A stretch of DNA of 64,000 nucleotides, from assembly GCA_007922195.1 (NCBI GenBank), contig ML682005.1, forward strand, positions 33,874,167-33,938,166, in the 5' to 3' direction. How positions within the stretch are numbered: the stretch's first letter is position 1; every line of letters starts with the position of its first letter. Below the pieces are notes generated by a model. The model saw nothing but the letters and a program-made list of their open reading frames with translations, had not been told where the DNA came from and did no database searches. Of the stretch, positions 12,701 to 22,918 are shown in pieces. This DNA comes from Podocnemis expansa (taxonomy: Eukaryota > Chordata > Testudines > Podocnemididae). A program made the position numbers and the translations under genes.

Positions 12701-14035
12701 TAACAGGGATATCTATTTCTACTGACAGTTTGCTATAGGACTCAAAGAAAGCATACCAAAGAAGGCAAACAGCAATTCTCTGTCAATACATATGCACTTA
12801 AACAGATACTGGTCTATAGCAGCTCTTCTTTTCATTGCTGTCAGGTTGGCGATGAAGACTTATGACCAAAAAACAAGTCCTTAAACAAAACACATATATA
12901 TACACCATCCAACTTGCCTGTCTGCCATATCAGTCTTTGATGGCAAATCGATCCAATGGTATAATTTAAAATACTATACATAGTCTTACTTGTGTACATG
13001 TGCTATTATACTACTGAGAATAGGAAGTCCTGCATTTCAGGTACTTGTTTATACAGTATTGAACTATGTTCTAGTATTGTACCTAATAATAATGGGGAAA
13101 GGGACAAAGTACCACACAGCATAGCCAGTCCTGGTGTATGATAAATAAAATGCACAACCTACAAAGCATCTAGTTAATGATGGAATCAAAACCTCCACAC
13201 ATTTGGGATGCAAGAATTCAGAAATAAAACAGTTTCTTGGTTCCTAACATTCTCTTCCTTTACAGATAAATCTAGTGTGACCTGCTTATATACACATACA
13301 GGTTGCTTTCCTAGAGCAACATTAAATACAAGAAACAGTATAAATTGTTATGAGCTGGGTGAAAACTTGTGGTAAAACCTCATACAGACTGATACATGAA
13401 TGATTCCTCCACACAAGATAGTTGTAATGTTGGCCAAATCTAAAACAAAGCCTAAGAGAGTCAACCCAGAAACTAGCACCAATGGCAAAGGATTTGATTG
13501 CGGATTGTGCCCTGTGTGGGAGAGATATGGAAACTGAGAACAGACAAGAACTGAGAAAGAGGGAGAAACAAAACAGCCAAGAAGGAGGCTATAAGCACAT
13601 CCTGATCCCAGATAAAGTTAAAGGAAGAGAGTTTCAGAGTCTGGCATTGACTAAAGAAGCTTAGGGGTGGTAAGGTAAGAAAAAAATCTTCTGTTTTTGC
13701 ATCCTCCTACACTCCAAGAAGTAGGACATTGTACATTCCTTGTAAACAGGATTGTATCAAAGACACATACCAAACTCTGTCAATTTCTGTTTCCAACTGG
13801 AATATCCCCAGAGCTTCAGCATTTGGCTAGTGTTCAGGAAAGTCTGTTTCCTTTACACTGAAAAGGATGGAGCCATGCTACTATCCTACATGAGACTTCT
13901 ATGCTGAATTGGGTTCAGTATCACTTCCCATAATTTAGCAACATAACTAATGGCAAGAAAACCAACATAAAAATAAATCTGTGTCAATGTCTCACTCTTT
14001 TGGTCACTGAAACCCAAATAAAAATAGGTTTTTAT
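9791..14035. other. Unannotated AT-rich background
   Basis: More than 4 kb with only short frames (the longest about 108 codons at 11009-11335), none carrying a recognisable domain. There are no strong repeats, RNA genes or CpG-rich promoter-like sequence. Confidence 0.4.
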
Positions 14036-14988
14036 TTCTTTCTTAAATTAAAGCTATTGTAAGCGTCTGCCCAGTTCCTCACTGGGGTAGACCCCCTTTG
14101 TCCTTGGCCTCTTGGTGGTGCAGACAAACAACCATCCTTGGCCCTTAGGTAGGGCACACAAACAGTAGTCCTTAACCCTTCGGCTGGGGCAGACAAACAA
14201 TGGAAGAATCTGTAGGTTTGGAGGAGCAAGCAGTCGCATGGATCAGATGGGTCAGCTGCTTCAGGGGTCAAGATCTCGCTTGTGGCATCGCCGAGGAAGA
14301 GGGGAACACAGGTCCACCCACCTACACTTTGTCCTAGCCCAGGGCCCTAGTCAGGGCTGCTGAGTCAGCCGGGGGGGGGGCGGGTCAGCAGGGCTCCACC
14401 ATCAGCACCCTGACCATGACATCAGTTACAGGATGGAGTGCCTAGGCTCGGGCTCTCCTGGGCTACTTCCTACCCCCTCTCTCAGTGGCACCTGCTCTAT
14501 CGTGTTGGCTGTCTCCTCTGGGTAGTTGCCCAGGGGCAAGGTCCAGAAGCCCTCCATTTCATCTGGTAGGGGCAGGTCTGGAAACTATGTCTGGTCCAAT
14601 GTTAGTGGTAGCTGCTCCACCTCATAGCTGGCAGGGGCTCTATATTCTTCTCTGGTGCCTCCTCTATGGTAAGGGCCTTGGGAGGCCCTGGCCAGTCCTC
14701 CCAGTGCTAGGCAAAGGCTCTGCTTCACCCTGCCAGGAGGAGAATGGGAGCTTGGAGCAAAGTGGGCAGCCATGCTTCCCCTTCGGCTGCACTGACTGAA
14801 CCCAGCTCTGAAGTTCTGCTCTTGTACCTCCTGTCCTGCCCACGCACCGATCCCTGCTTCCAGCTTGACAGGCAGGTGCTTTCAGAGTCTGCCCACCTGG
14901 GGGCAGCCTGGTGCTCCCTGTTCACCTCTGGAGGCAGCCACACCTCCTCTCTACAGTTGCTAACCAAGCAATAAGAAAAGCATTGCAT
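14036..14988 (-). pseudogene. Family B retroelement-derived coding repeat, copy 1
   Basis: This shares its full layout with 59096-60240. At the left edge lie degenerate direct repeats of about 33-40 bp built on CCTTGGCCCTTAGGTAGGGC. A GC-rich spacer follows, then CTTCCTACCCCCTCTC, then a minus-strand coding-like stretch. The conserved peptides are WLPPEVNREHQAAPRWA and ELGSVSAAEGEAWLP on the minus strand (14725-14988), against WPPPELNRKQQLAPWQ and ELSSALAAEEEGWLPP in copy 2. Peptide conservation despite DNA divergence implies descent from a protein-coding element. Which element is unknown to me; a gag/ORF1-like product is possible. This copy is broken by stops and shifts. Confidence 0.55.
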
Positions 14989-15689
14989 AGGTCTTTCCCT
15001 TTTATCCCTGTGAAACAGAAAACAATTGAGTGAGAATCTTCAAGGGGCATAGTGCCCACATTTGAGATCAGATTTTTATAAATGGTCAGTTCCCATTTAG
15101 GCATGAAATGGGCAGTCACATCTTCCAGAAAGTTCCATATCCAACATGTCAATCCTTTTTGAAGATCTGGTCATAAGTTTCAAATGAGACCTCCTAGGTG
15201 TTAAGCACTTTGGAAAATCTTACTGCTCAGAATTTTAACTCTTAATGGGGCACTCTGATAGTTCAACATTTGAAATCAATGACTACCTAAGTCTGGATTT
15301 CCAGAGCATACTTGATCTACCCTTTTACGAAAGCTGGTCAGAAAAGCTGGGGAAAGAAACAAAAAAAAAAAAAAAAAAGACAAATCGTTGTGTAAATTTT
15401 TGTTATCACTCTAAATTTCATTTTCTTTAAAGTACTCCAACCATCTCTAATTTTTAGTAACAACAAAACACACAAACAATAGGAAAGACTAGCTTAGGAA
15501 GTTAATATTTTACAAGGCATGTTCATTGCCTATGGCAATATCCCTGCCTTTCATTTTAAATTCTTTTTAGCACAGAGAGTAATCATTTGCATTGCATCAC
15601 CAAACCGAGCTACTGCCTGGCCTCAGTACTGACTGCATTGAAGGAACAAATGCTCAGACTATACCTAGCACTGCATCCTGGTAAGCTGT
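14989..15689. other. Unannotated background with poly-A
   Basis: No gene is visible. An A run of 18 lies at 15361-15378. Confidence 0.4.
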
Positions 15690-16046
15690 CACCATAAGTT
15701 AAGTGGTGCCGTTGCTCTTCATTGACTGAGATGGTATATACACTGATGACTTCTTTGATGGCTGATTAATCTGATGTCCAAACGACAATCCCTTACATAG
15801 CTAGGGCACATGCACATACTAGCAGTGCTTTTAATCCAAGTAGCGGATTCTTTTCTTCTGCCGTTGGTCATAACAAAGCTTGACCCAACCCACCTTGTTA
15901 ACACCTCACTTCATCTACAAACTGACTCCATTTAGCACAGTGGCATTCTATACTCCTTTCCCAATCCTCCAGAAATTCCAAAGGATACTAAGTAATCTTT
16001 GCAAGCATTCTGAAATCTGAGCAGCAATCTGCTGCTCTTTCTAGAC

Positions 16047-16222
16047 CAGTGGTTTTCAGCCACAGTGTCAGTACACATTACTGTGTTGCCACACAGCAGT
16101 GCATTGTGGAGAGCCAGGGAGATGGCTGACATTGGCCTAGGGTTCGGGGTGGGCTAGTGTCTCCTATAGGATATGATATGCTGCCAGGAGTGTCATGACC
16201 TGCAACAGGTTGAGAACCATTC
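16047..16222. mobile_element. Small hAT-like MITE inside the LINE remnant
   Basis: The left terminus is CAGTGGTTTTCAGCC. The right terminus, reverse-complemented, is GAATGGTTCTCAACC, matching over about 12 of 15 bases. The octamer TTCTAGAC lies directly left (16039-16046) and again at 16247-16254, after a local 37-bp duplication. This fits an 8-bp hAT target duplication displaced by that later duplication. There is no coding capacity. Confidence 0.6.
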
Positions 16223-16282
16223 ACAAGCTTCAGAGTGCAACAAAGGTTCTAGACCATTCACAAGCTTCAGAGTACAACATAC
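16217..16282 (+). repeat. 37-bp local tandem duplication
   Basis: CCATTCACAAGCTTCAGAGT occurs at 16217 and again at 16254, each followed by [GA]CAACA. The second unit decays after about 26 bp. It lies at the right edge of the small hAT-like insertion. Confidence 0.8.
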
Positions 16283-16890
16283 TCTTTGGGATTCTATAAT
16301 CCAGCATTGGCTTGACATGTCCAAGCCACTTGAATCTTTTCTTCCTACTCAACGTTCCCATCAGTGGTATACCAGCATAGTTTAACACTTTCACATTTTT
16401 CACCTTGTCTTGCCGTCTTATTCAAAGAATTTTATGCAGACATCTGATATGAAAGCTGTTTAGCTTTTTGTATATTTGGCATAAGTCACCCATTTGGTGT
16501 TACTGAGCCAAATAAAAAGACAAGATAAAACACATTTCTCATAAATAACTTTAACTTTAATGGGCAATTTTTTTATTGTTCCAGGCATTGTTTGCCAAAG
16601 ACCAAAGTTCCTGGCTGCTTTGCTGATTCTACTAATAAGCTCAACATCAAGATGTATATGGCCGGTAACAGTACAGCCAAGGTAGCAAAACTGGTCAACA
16701 GTATTCAGATGAACACCATCTAAGGTAATATCTGGAACTTGTTCTGAAGATCCTTTGTATGTATGTCGTCCTTAAGCTTATAACGAGCCCAGAGATTTTG
16801 TATGAATCAGAGACCTTGGTAATAAGACATTGTAGGACACCAATTTTGTGAGCCACAAAGTCTGCATCATCTGCAAACAACAGGCCCCTT

Positions 16891-17974
16891 ATAATGATCT
16901 CTTAGATCTTTGTCTTAGTTCTGAATCTTTCAATGTTAAAAACCTCCATCATGTCTACGATAAATACCCTCGCAAATGTCACATAATGTATGCTGATGCA
17001 GGAAAGAGAAGTTAATATTAATTTGGAAACCAGTATACAGCACTACTTCACTCTACTTTGGACTTTAAATGAATCAGACTCTTGCTTCTCATACTTTACT
17101 ATTGCCTTTATGCCACTGGGTAATTTCAGAAAATTTAGCAGTACAGGTGAATACCAAAGCCATCTCATAGTGTAAGTTTTCATCTACAACACAGCAAAAA
17201 TGTAAAGCATTCTCCCATGTTAAACAGGCACCATTTACTTTCTTCCAAACACAATAGCAATGGACCATCTCTCCCACAGACTGAGGAATTTTTCCAGTGA
17301 CTTCTCCATTGCCTTAAAAAAAAAAAAAAAAGTCAGAAGGACTTTTTTCTCTTTTCTGCTATTGTAGAGTTCATTGCAATGGTGATTTCCTTTCTTTAGT
17401 CTTCATCACTGTCTCCCTCACCCCCTCACACCCCAATGTAAAAGTTTGACAAAAAGTAAAAATTTCTAACAGAATTGTTGCCTCCCCACTCTCTAAGTAG
17501 CTGGAAAGAAAGCATACCTTTATTTTTCTTCCACGGATACTGAACTGTGTTAATGCAGAAAAAAATGTAGACCATAGTAAATATTACCGCCCAAGAGACC
17601 TTGTATAGTATGATGAACACAATCGATTATTGGTAAACAAATATTGCCAGTGCCAACTGGAAACAGCAAACACCACGCAACACATTGAAATTTTTAAAGG
17701 CTACATCATACAGTACTGTGCATTCATCCAAAGAAGACACAACTTACAACATAACTAAGCTCTCTCCCTCCTCATGTATGCTTTCTAGTATACACGTTTA
17801 AAACAGTTTTCACTTTTTGTAAAAGTAACTGTACTCTCATCTCCTTCTACCCACCATCCTCCTGCTGGAGCCTTACTGTATCCATTTGGCTCTTTATGGA
17901 GCTATATGTGGAAGAATGGCTTTGATACAACAGGGGAGAAGAAACTCTCATGTGAATGCATATATTTGCACTAT
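16891..17974. other. Unannotated background
   Basis: AT-rich, with an A run at 17316-17331. I see no gene or recognised repeat, although the first ~150 bp may be further decayed LINE. Confidence 0.4.
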
Positions 17975-18329
17975 GAGCTTAAGTCAACTTAAGCAAAGCC
18001 CTGGCCACATTTGGAGCTTGTTAAGTTGACTTAAGAGTTTCCTTAAGTCAACTTAATAATTCCTGCCCTTAAAGTCAACTTTAAGGGTTAAGTCAACTTA
18101 CTACAATGTGGTCATTAAAGTAGTTTTTATAAAGTCACTTTAAGCCAGGGGACCCATTAAGGTTGACTTAATAAAGTCGACTTTAAATGGGCCCCCTGGC
18201 TTAAGTTGACTTTATAAAGTCAACTTAAAGGAATGTGGCCTCACTAAGTCAACTTTATAAGGTCTACTTAAAGTTGACTTTAAACAGCCTTTATTAAGTC
18301 GACTTAGCGTTTGTAATGTAGACATAGCC
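17975..18329. mobile_element. Palindromic element with AAGTTGACTT arrays
   Basis: The stretch contains many self-complementary cassettes of the type TTAAGTTGACTTAA / AAGTCGACTTTA, arranged as nested hairpins around about 18150. The right end, reverse-complemented, is GGCTATGTCTACATTACAAA, the same terminus as the palindromic MITEs at 759, 34962 and 42248. The left end is less clear; a candidate is GGCCACATTTGGAGC near 17999. There is no coding content. Confidence 0.6.
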
Positions 18330-19455
18330 AATGTGAGCAGTGAGGAACTTTTTATGTCTTTATGCCTTTGCTTGATTGGGAAGGGGAGGCATCATTGAGT
18401 GAGAGAAATTTTGTGGGTGGAAAGAAGTGGGCATGTGAGAGTTTACATTTGTGGAAACAGAAGACGAAGTGAGGGGAGATGAAGGCAAGGAAGGCATATA
18501 GAGAGAAAATGGGGAACATGAGAGAGGTGAGAGAGACTGAAGATTTGGGGAAGGCAAAAGTGGACATAATGTAGTAAAAGGAGGAGGGGAAGAGAAAACA
18601 ATTAAACAATCTAGGAAAAATGATATTGACGGGGAGATGAAAAGAAGATTATATGATACATGGTACAGGAAAGGCAAAAAAACAGTGCAAGTGCACAAAT
18701 TAATTTTGAAAAAGATTTCATACAACAGGCAGGATACATACAAAATAGCATAGTTAGTGGCAACAAAAGCGTTTTTAAGACTGCATAGGATAAAATGCAG
18801 TGATGTGCCAGGGGACAGAAATGTGCCTAAGATCAGGTCAGATGTGACTGGCTAGGCTACCTGTCTCATATCATATTTCACATAAATAAAATTGTCTCCA
18901 TCTCCCTTCACCACCACTCCCCATAAATGTGGTGTACCCGTGTCATGAATAAAACCAAACAAAACTGTGGGTGAAAACTGAAGTGAGTGGTTACAAGGAA
19001 TGCTGCAAAATGCAAATACCAAGTACCATAAAGGTCTTTTTTTCCATTTTCCTCTTTGAATTTCAGGTTTTACATAAATTACAGAAAATGTGAGACATTC
19101 ATTTTAAATAATAAGGGTTTGGAAAACTGGGGTATATCTATAATAATTCAGGTCCTGAAATCTGATCCACTCTCCTGAATCACTGTAAATGTATTTTTGA
19201 CTCTGCACAGGCTTAATGTGTGCCTCCAAAATGGATGAGATTGAAGAATCAGAGCCTATGTGTATTTTTGATAAGTCTTAGTACTTAGGCACTTTTAAGA
19301 TTAATTGTAAATTTGTATCTTGCAGTACTGTTATACCACTACCTCATTAATTACAAAGTGCCATTACAGGAAACATTACCAGAGGTTAGATTTAGGTCAC
19401 TGCCAAAATCTCTATCCTTATTCTGTAATGCAATGATAGTTTGTAATAAATAGAG
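18330..19455. other. Unannotated background
   Basis: Purine-rich from about 18360 to 18660, which creates pseudo-open frames on the minus strand (18352-18743). No gene or repeat was recognised. Confidence 0.4.
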
Positions 19456-19949
19456 TGTGGCAAACTGGGGGGAAGCTTATCACTGTGGGTCCTGCGCTTC
19501 AAGTCTTGGCAGTCAGCTGGAGCCCAGCGTCCCACCTCCAAACCCTCAAAGTTATAGTTTCCCCAGTCTTTCCTGCCCTGGGGCTGGGCTCTCCAGCCTG
19601 CTGGGCCTGGGTCCTAAAGCCCCTCTGGGTGCAGTTGTCCTCGCTACCTGTATCTTCCAGGTGCTGGTAGCAACAGCAACTAGTCAGCTTTGTCCAGCTC
19701 AGCAATCCTCTGCTCTGCTCTGACCACACACTACACTCTTATCTTCTTCTTCTTCTTCTCCAAATGCCACACCAAAAACTCCCTTCCCTGACTAGCTGCA
19801 ACAAAGGCTTTTTATCTTCTAACCCTTAACTGAAATCAGGTTCTCCAACTGACTCCAGACTTCTTACGTAATCAGGTGACTTAATTGACTCAAATCAGCC
19901 CCACCCCCGCTAGCCTGGGAATAGGGTTTTGTTAAATCTGGAGCTAACA
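19456..19949 (-). repeat. Candidate solo LTR
   Basis: The segment starts TGTGGCAAACTGG and ends GGAGCTAACA, giving TG...CA termini. Read on the minus strand it starts TGTTAGCTCC and contains a TATA-like GATAAAAAGCC near 19815, so minus orientation is more plausible. It includes a TTC microsatellite at 19743-19759. No matching target duplication flanks it and no polyadenylation signal stands out, so the call is tentative. Confidence 0.3.
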
Positions 19950-19974
19950 TATCTCCCCTCCACCACTCTCCTAT

Positions 19975-20615
19975 CAGTAGGGGCTGGATGGTCAGTGGGC
20001 CCCATACCACTCACGCTTCAAGCCATCCGGTGGAGCACAGGTCCGCTGCTCTATTTGGGAACTTACCTCTCTGCCACCCATCCTTCCCCAGATGAGAACT
20101 GGCATGAGTTGGAGGGCAGGGTGGCTGACCGGCTGCGGAGGTAGACAGGACTGCTGCGGTGCCTCTCCCTCCGCAGACGGGCACTGGTTATCAACCAGCT
20201 AGTCCAGTCCATGCTCTGGCACCGGCTCAATACCCTGGTCCCACCCCCGACGTTCCTGACCAACCTCCAGAAGACAGTTCTGGAGTTCTTTTGGCCAGGA
20301 CTGCACGGGGTCTCTGCAGGGATCCTGAGTCTGCCCCTGGATAAGGAAGGCCAGGGCCTGTGCTGTGTCTACAGCCAGGTCCATGTCTTCCACCTCCAGG
20401 CCCTGCAGAGACTCCTTTATGGTGCAGGTAGTCTTGCGTGGAGCCACTTGGCATGCACTTTCCTCCACCGCTACCGAGGGCTCCAATACAACAGACAGCT
20501 CTTTTATCTCGACCTGAGAGGTGATATGCGAGACTTCTCTGAGCTGCCGGCCTTCTACCAACGCCTCCTGCAGACCTGGAGGCTCATTGCAGCCTCCAGG
20601 TCTGCTGTGCCCACC
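19975..20615 (+). pseudogene. L1-Tx1-like LINE ORF2, segment 1
   Basis: Translation in shifting frames gives GPLLYLGTYLSATHPSP, then WTGLLRCLSLRRRALVINQL, then MLWHRLNTLVPPPTFLTNLQ, then VLEFFWPGLHGVSAGILSLP, then LDKEGQGLCC and FHLQALQRLLYGAGSLAWS. This is the post-catalytic thumb and connection region of a Tx1-type (L1 superfamily) reverse transcriptase, where the product primes target DNA at the nick. Endonuclease and catalytic palm are missing, so the copy is 5'-truncated. Frame changes between 20144 and 20211 show decay. It stops at the solo LTR and resumes at 21887. Confidence 0.75.
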
Positions 20616-21886
20616 TGTTACTGGAAAAGAATTTGAATGGCAAGCCCTATTCACCTGGGGCGTCTGTCAACCCCTGGCTCCTACCACAGGTACACTCAAG
20701 GAAGAGGCAGGTTGAGGATTTCAAAACACAGCTTTATTAAAACACACCCTCAACCTCCCACCGGATCCCCGATAAAACACTTATTTAAAACAGTTCCCAC
20801 AACACATTAAATAACAGAAATTAGAGTACCCAACAGTGGGGTTGGACCCGCATCCCTACCCCGCCGGACAGAGAGGTTCTCTCTCAGTTGAGGTCCCCAC
20901 AGTCCCAACGCCTCACAGTTTCTCTTCGCCCGACTGGCGTTGGACTCGACTCCCACGAGGTGCTGCTCCGGGTCCCTCGGTGGACCGTCTGCTCCTGCGT
21001 CGTCTCCCGTCCGGATAGACCTGACTTAGACCATCTTCTTCTGGGCTGCTGTTAGCCTGGGTCCTTAATCAATAGTCCATTCACCCCTGGGCAAAGTCCA
21101 AATAGGGCCACGCGGGGACCCTATCCCTTCGGGGACTGGTCTTCTTCCTCCCTCCGGCTCGACAACAGCTTCTTCCCTCCTGGTCCACGATGCCCTCTCC
21201 GGCTCCCGGATGCGATCCCTCGGCGTCCTCTTTGGAGCCTGACTCACCCTGCTCTCACTGAACCTCAGATCCCAGGGACCAAAGGCTCAGAGAGACCAGC
21301 AGAGTCCCAGGGTGTTCAGGGCTCCTAAATCCAAAAGGGGGTCCTCTGGAGAATCTCTTCTTGGATCTCGGCTCTTACAGCTCCTGCCACGTGGCCAAGG
21401 GAGCGTGCCCAAAGATCCAGGAATGAACCTCATGCCTCTCCGCCACGGTCCAAACCCTGAACGACCGTTGAGCCCTAGCTTAAGTACCTGGCCGGCCAAC
21501 CAATCAGAAAGCCACAGCTTTCGCGCCCAAACCAGGTTCCATAGGGTTCAGTGGAGAGGGTTCTAGAAGGTGTGCGCACGGCCCTCTGCCCACTGCGCAC
21601 GGCCCTCTCTACAGTCTGCACACGGCCCCTATCACTAGGCAGACTGCTTTCAGTTCACTGACCCTGTTGCTGGGCAGAGCACAGACTCCTGACTGCCTGC
21701 CAAGGCTCCTGTCCATCTGACCAGGGAGCCCACATCACCAGTTGCCAGGCAGACTTGCTCTCCAGCACTCTCTAGAGCTCAGGTCACTTAACTGTTACAA
21801 TAACAGTTTACACAGTACATGGAACATAAAGCTCCCACTTCTGGGGAGGAGAACATACCCTTATAACCAGTAAAATTTTCCCAACA
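20616..21886 (-). mobile_element. Solo LTR inserted in the L1-Tx1 LINE
   Basis: The element is 1,271 bp. It begins TGTTACTGG, ends TTTTCCCAACA, and is flanked by a perfect 4-bp duplication CACC (20612-20615 and 21887-21890). Removing it rejoins the host LINE reading frame without loss. On the minus strand an AATAAA (complement of 20733-20738) lies about 118 bp before the 3' end, and an inverted CCAAT (21499-21504) with a CTTAAG TATA-like box (about 21478-21486) lies upstream, so transcription would run on the minus strand. A 4-bp duplication fits gammaretrovirus-like ERV or some Gypsy LTRs. There is no internal coding region, consistent with LTR-LTR recombination. The short frames inside it are noise. 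Confidence 0.8.
20733..20738 (-). terminator. LTR polyadenylation signal
   Basis: AATAAA on the minus strand (TTTATT on plus), about 118 bp upstream of the minus-strand 3' end of the solo LTR. Confidence 0.5.
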
Positions 21887-22918
21887 CACCGAGGGGGAGG
21901 ACCTCCTCGTGCAGTCCCTGCTACACAACCTCCATGTCAGTGCGCAGGTGATGGAGGCCCCCTCTGTGAGGCGGAGGTTGGTCCTGGCAGGTGTCACCAG
22001 GGTCGGAGACCTTCTGGACTACACCCAGGGGGATTGGGTGCATCTCCAGGTGCTGGCTTGGCAATTGGGGTTGTCCACCCCTCGCCCCCTGGTGCCTAGT
22101 CCATGAGGTGAAGGTGGTCCTGCCTCCCACTGCTCGGGTCTACCTTGAGCGGGTCCTGCAAGAGGGTACTCCCCATCCCCCTCTCAGCCCTGCCTCCAGA
22201 GCTTTTCATCAGGCCCTGGCCGTGTAAGCCCCCCCCCCCCGGGCACCCTCATCCCCACGCCCTGAGCTGGCTGCTAGAGCTGTAGCCGACCTCTTTCTCA
22301 ACCACGCCCCACAAATATCTGTACATGCCCGTGCTCCACACCATTCATTTCCTCGCCCTCACATCCCACCCTGACACAAAATGGCAGGACCTGATACCAC
22401 TGGCAGAGGGTGAGGACCCCCAGTGGGCCAGCCTGTATGCCACCTTGACCCCATGGCCCACCAGGGACATCAGTTCACAGCTCCTCCATGGAGCTGTGAG
22501 AACAGGCATGTACTTTTTGTGGTTCACCTGTCATCCTGACACCTGCCTCTTCTGCAGTAAGAGGGAGACCTTGGTGCATGCCTACCTAGAGTGCACCAGG
22601 TTGCACCCCCTCTTCTGGCTCCTCCAGAACCTCTTATTGAGGTTCTGGCTGCACTTTTCCCCACACCTGTTCTTACATGCACTCCCTATCCGTGGCCCCA
22701 CAAAGTCATGGGACCTCCTCACCAACCGCCTCCTGGCTTATGCCAAGACTGCCATCTACAAGACCAGGAAGAGGAGGTTAGATGCGGAAGGGGCCTGCGA
22801 CTACAGAAGCTTTTTCTGGTCCCTTGTCTGTGCACGTCTCCGGGCAGAGTCCCTCTGGGTGGCATCTGCTGGCTCCCTCGAGAACTTCCAGGAGCAATGG
22901 GTGCTGTCCTAGGTTTTC
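21887..22918 (+). pseudogene. L1-Tx1-like LINE ORF2, segment 2 (C terminus)
   Basis: Right of the LTR the frame continues with GEDLLVQSLLHNLH, VRRRLVLAGVTRVGDLLDY and GDWVHLQVLAWQLGLSTPRP, then shifts. A 195-codon open stretch (22325-22912) carries PQWASLYATLTPWPTRDISS, LLHGAVRTGMYFLWF, then CLFCSKRETLVHAYLEC, a CxxC...H...C knuckle typical of the C-terminal end of Tx1/L1 proteins. It ends in FRSLVCARLRAESLW-like sequence with a stop at 22910-22912. The open C-terminal frame suggests moderate age. About 300 bp downstream is probably 3' UTR. Confidence 0.75.

Larger units (their letters stand above)
15690..16890 (-). pseudogene. Non-LTR retrotransposon (RTE-like) ORF2 3' remnant
   Basis: On the minus strand, 16880-16695 encodes MFADDADFVAHKIGVLQCL, the [FY]ADD catalytic core and following region of a LINE reverse transcriptase. 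Further downstream, with several stops, are a YLGCTV-like thumb segment (about 16700-16660) and, past a small DNA transposon, FQNACKDYLVSFGISG (about 16010-15960). The frame ends in CPSYVRDC followed by LISHQRSH at about 15810-15760. The spacing (C, then C, then HxxxH) is that of a C2H2-like C-terminal finger, with Tyr standing where a second Cys of CPxC would be expected. The element is 5'-truncated. RTE-like placement is from the FADDA motif context and is not certain. Confidence 0.6.

Noticed and set aside
18352..18743. 127-codon minus frame rich in Phe/Ser/Pro
   Set aside because: A product of a purine-rich tract on the plus strand; no domain or conservation clue.
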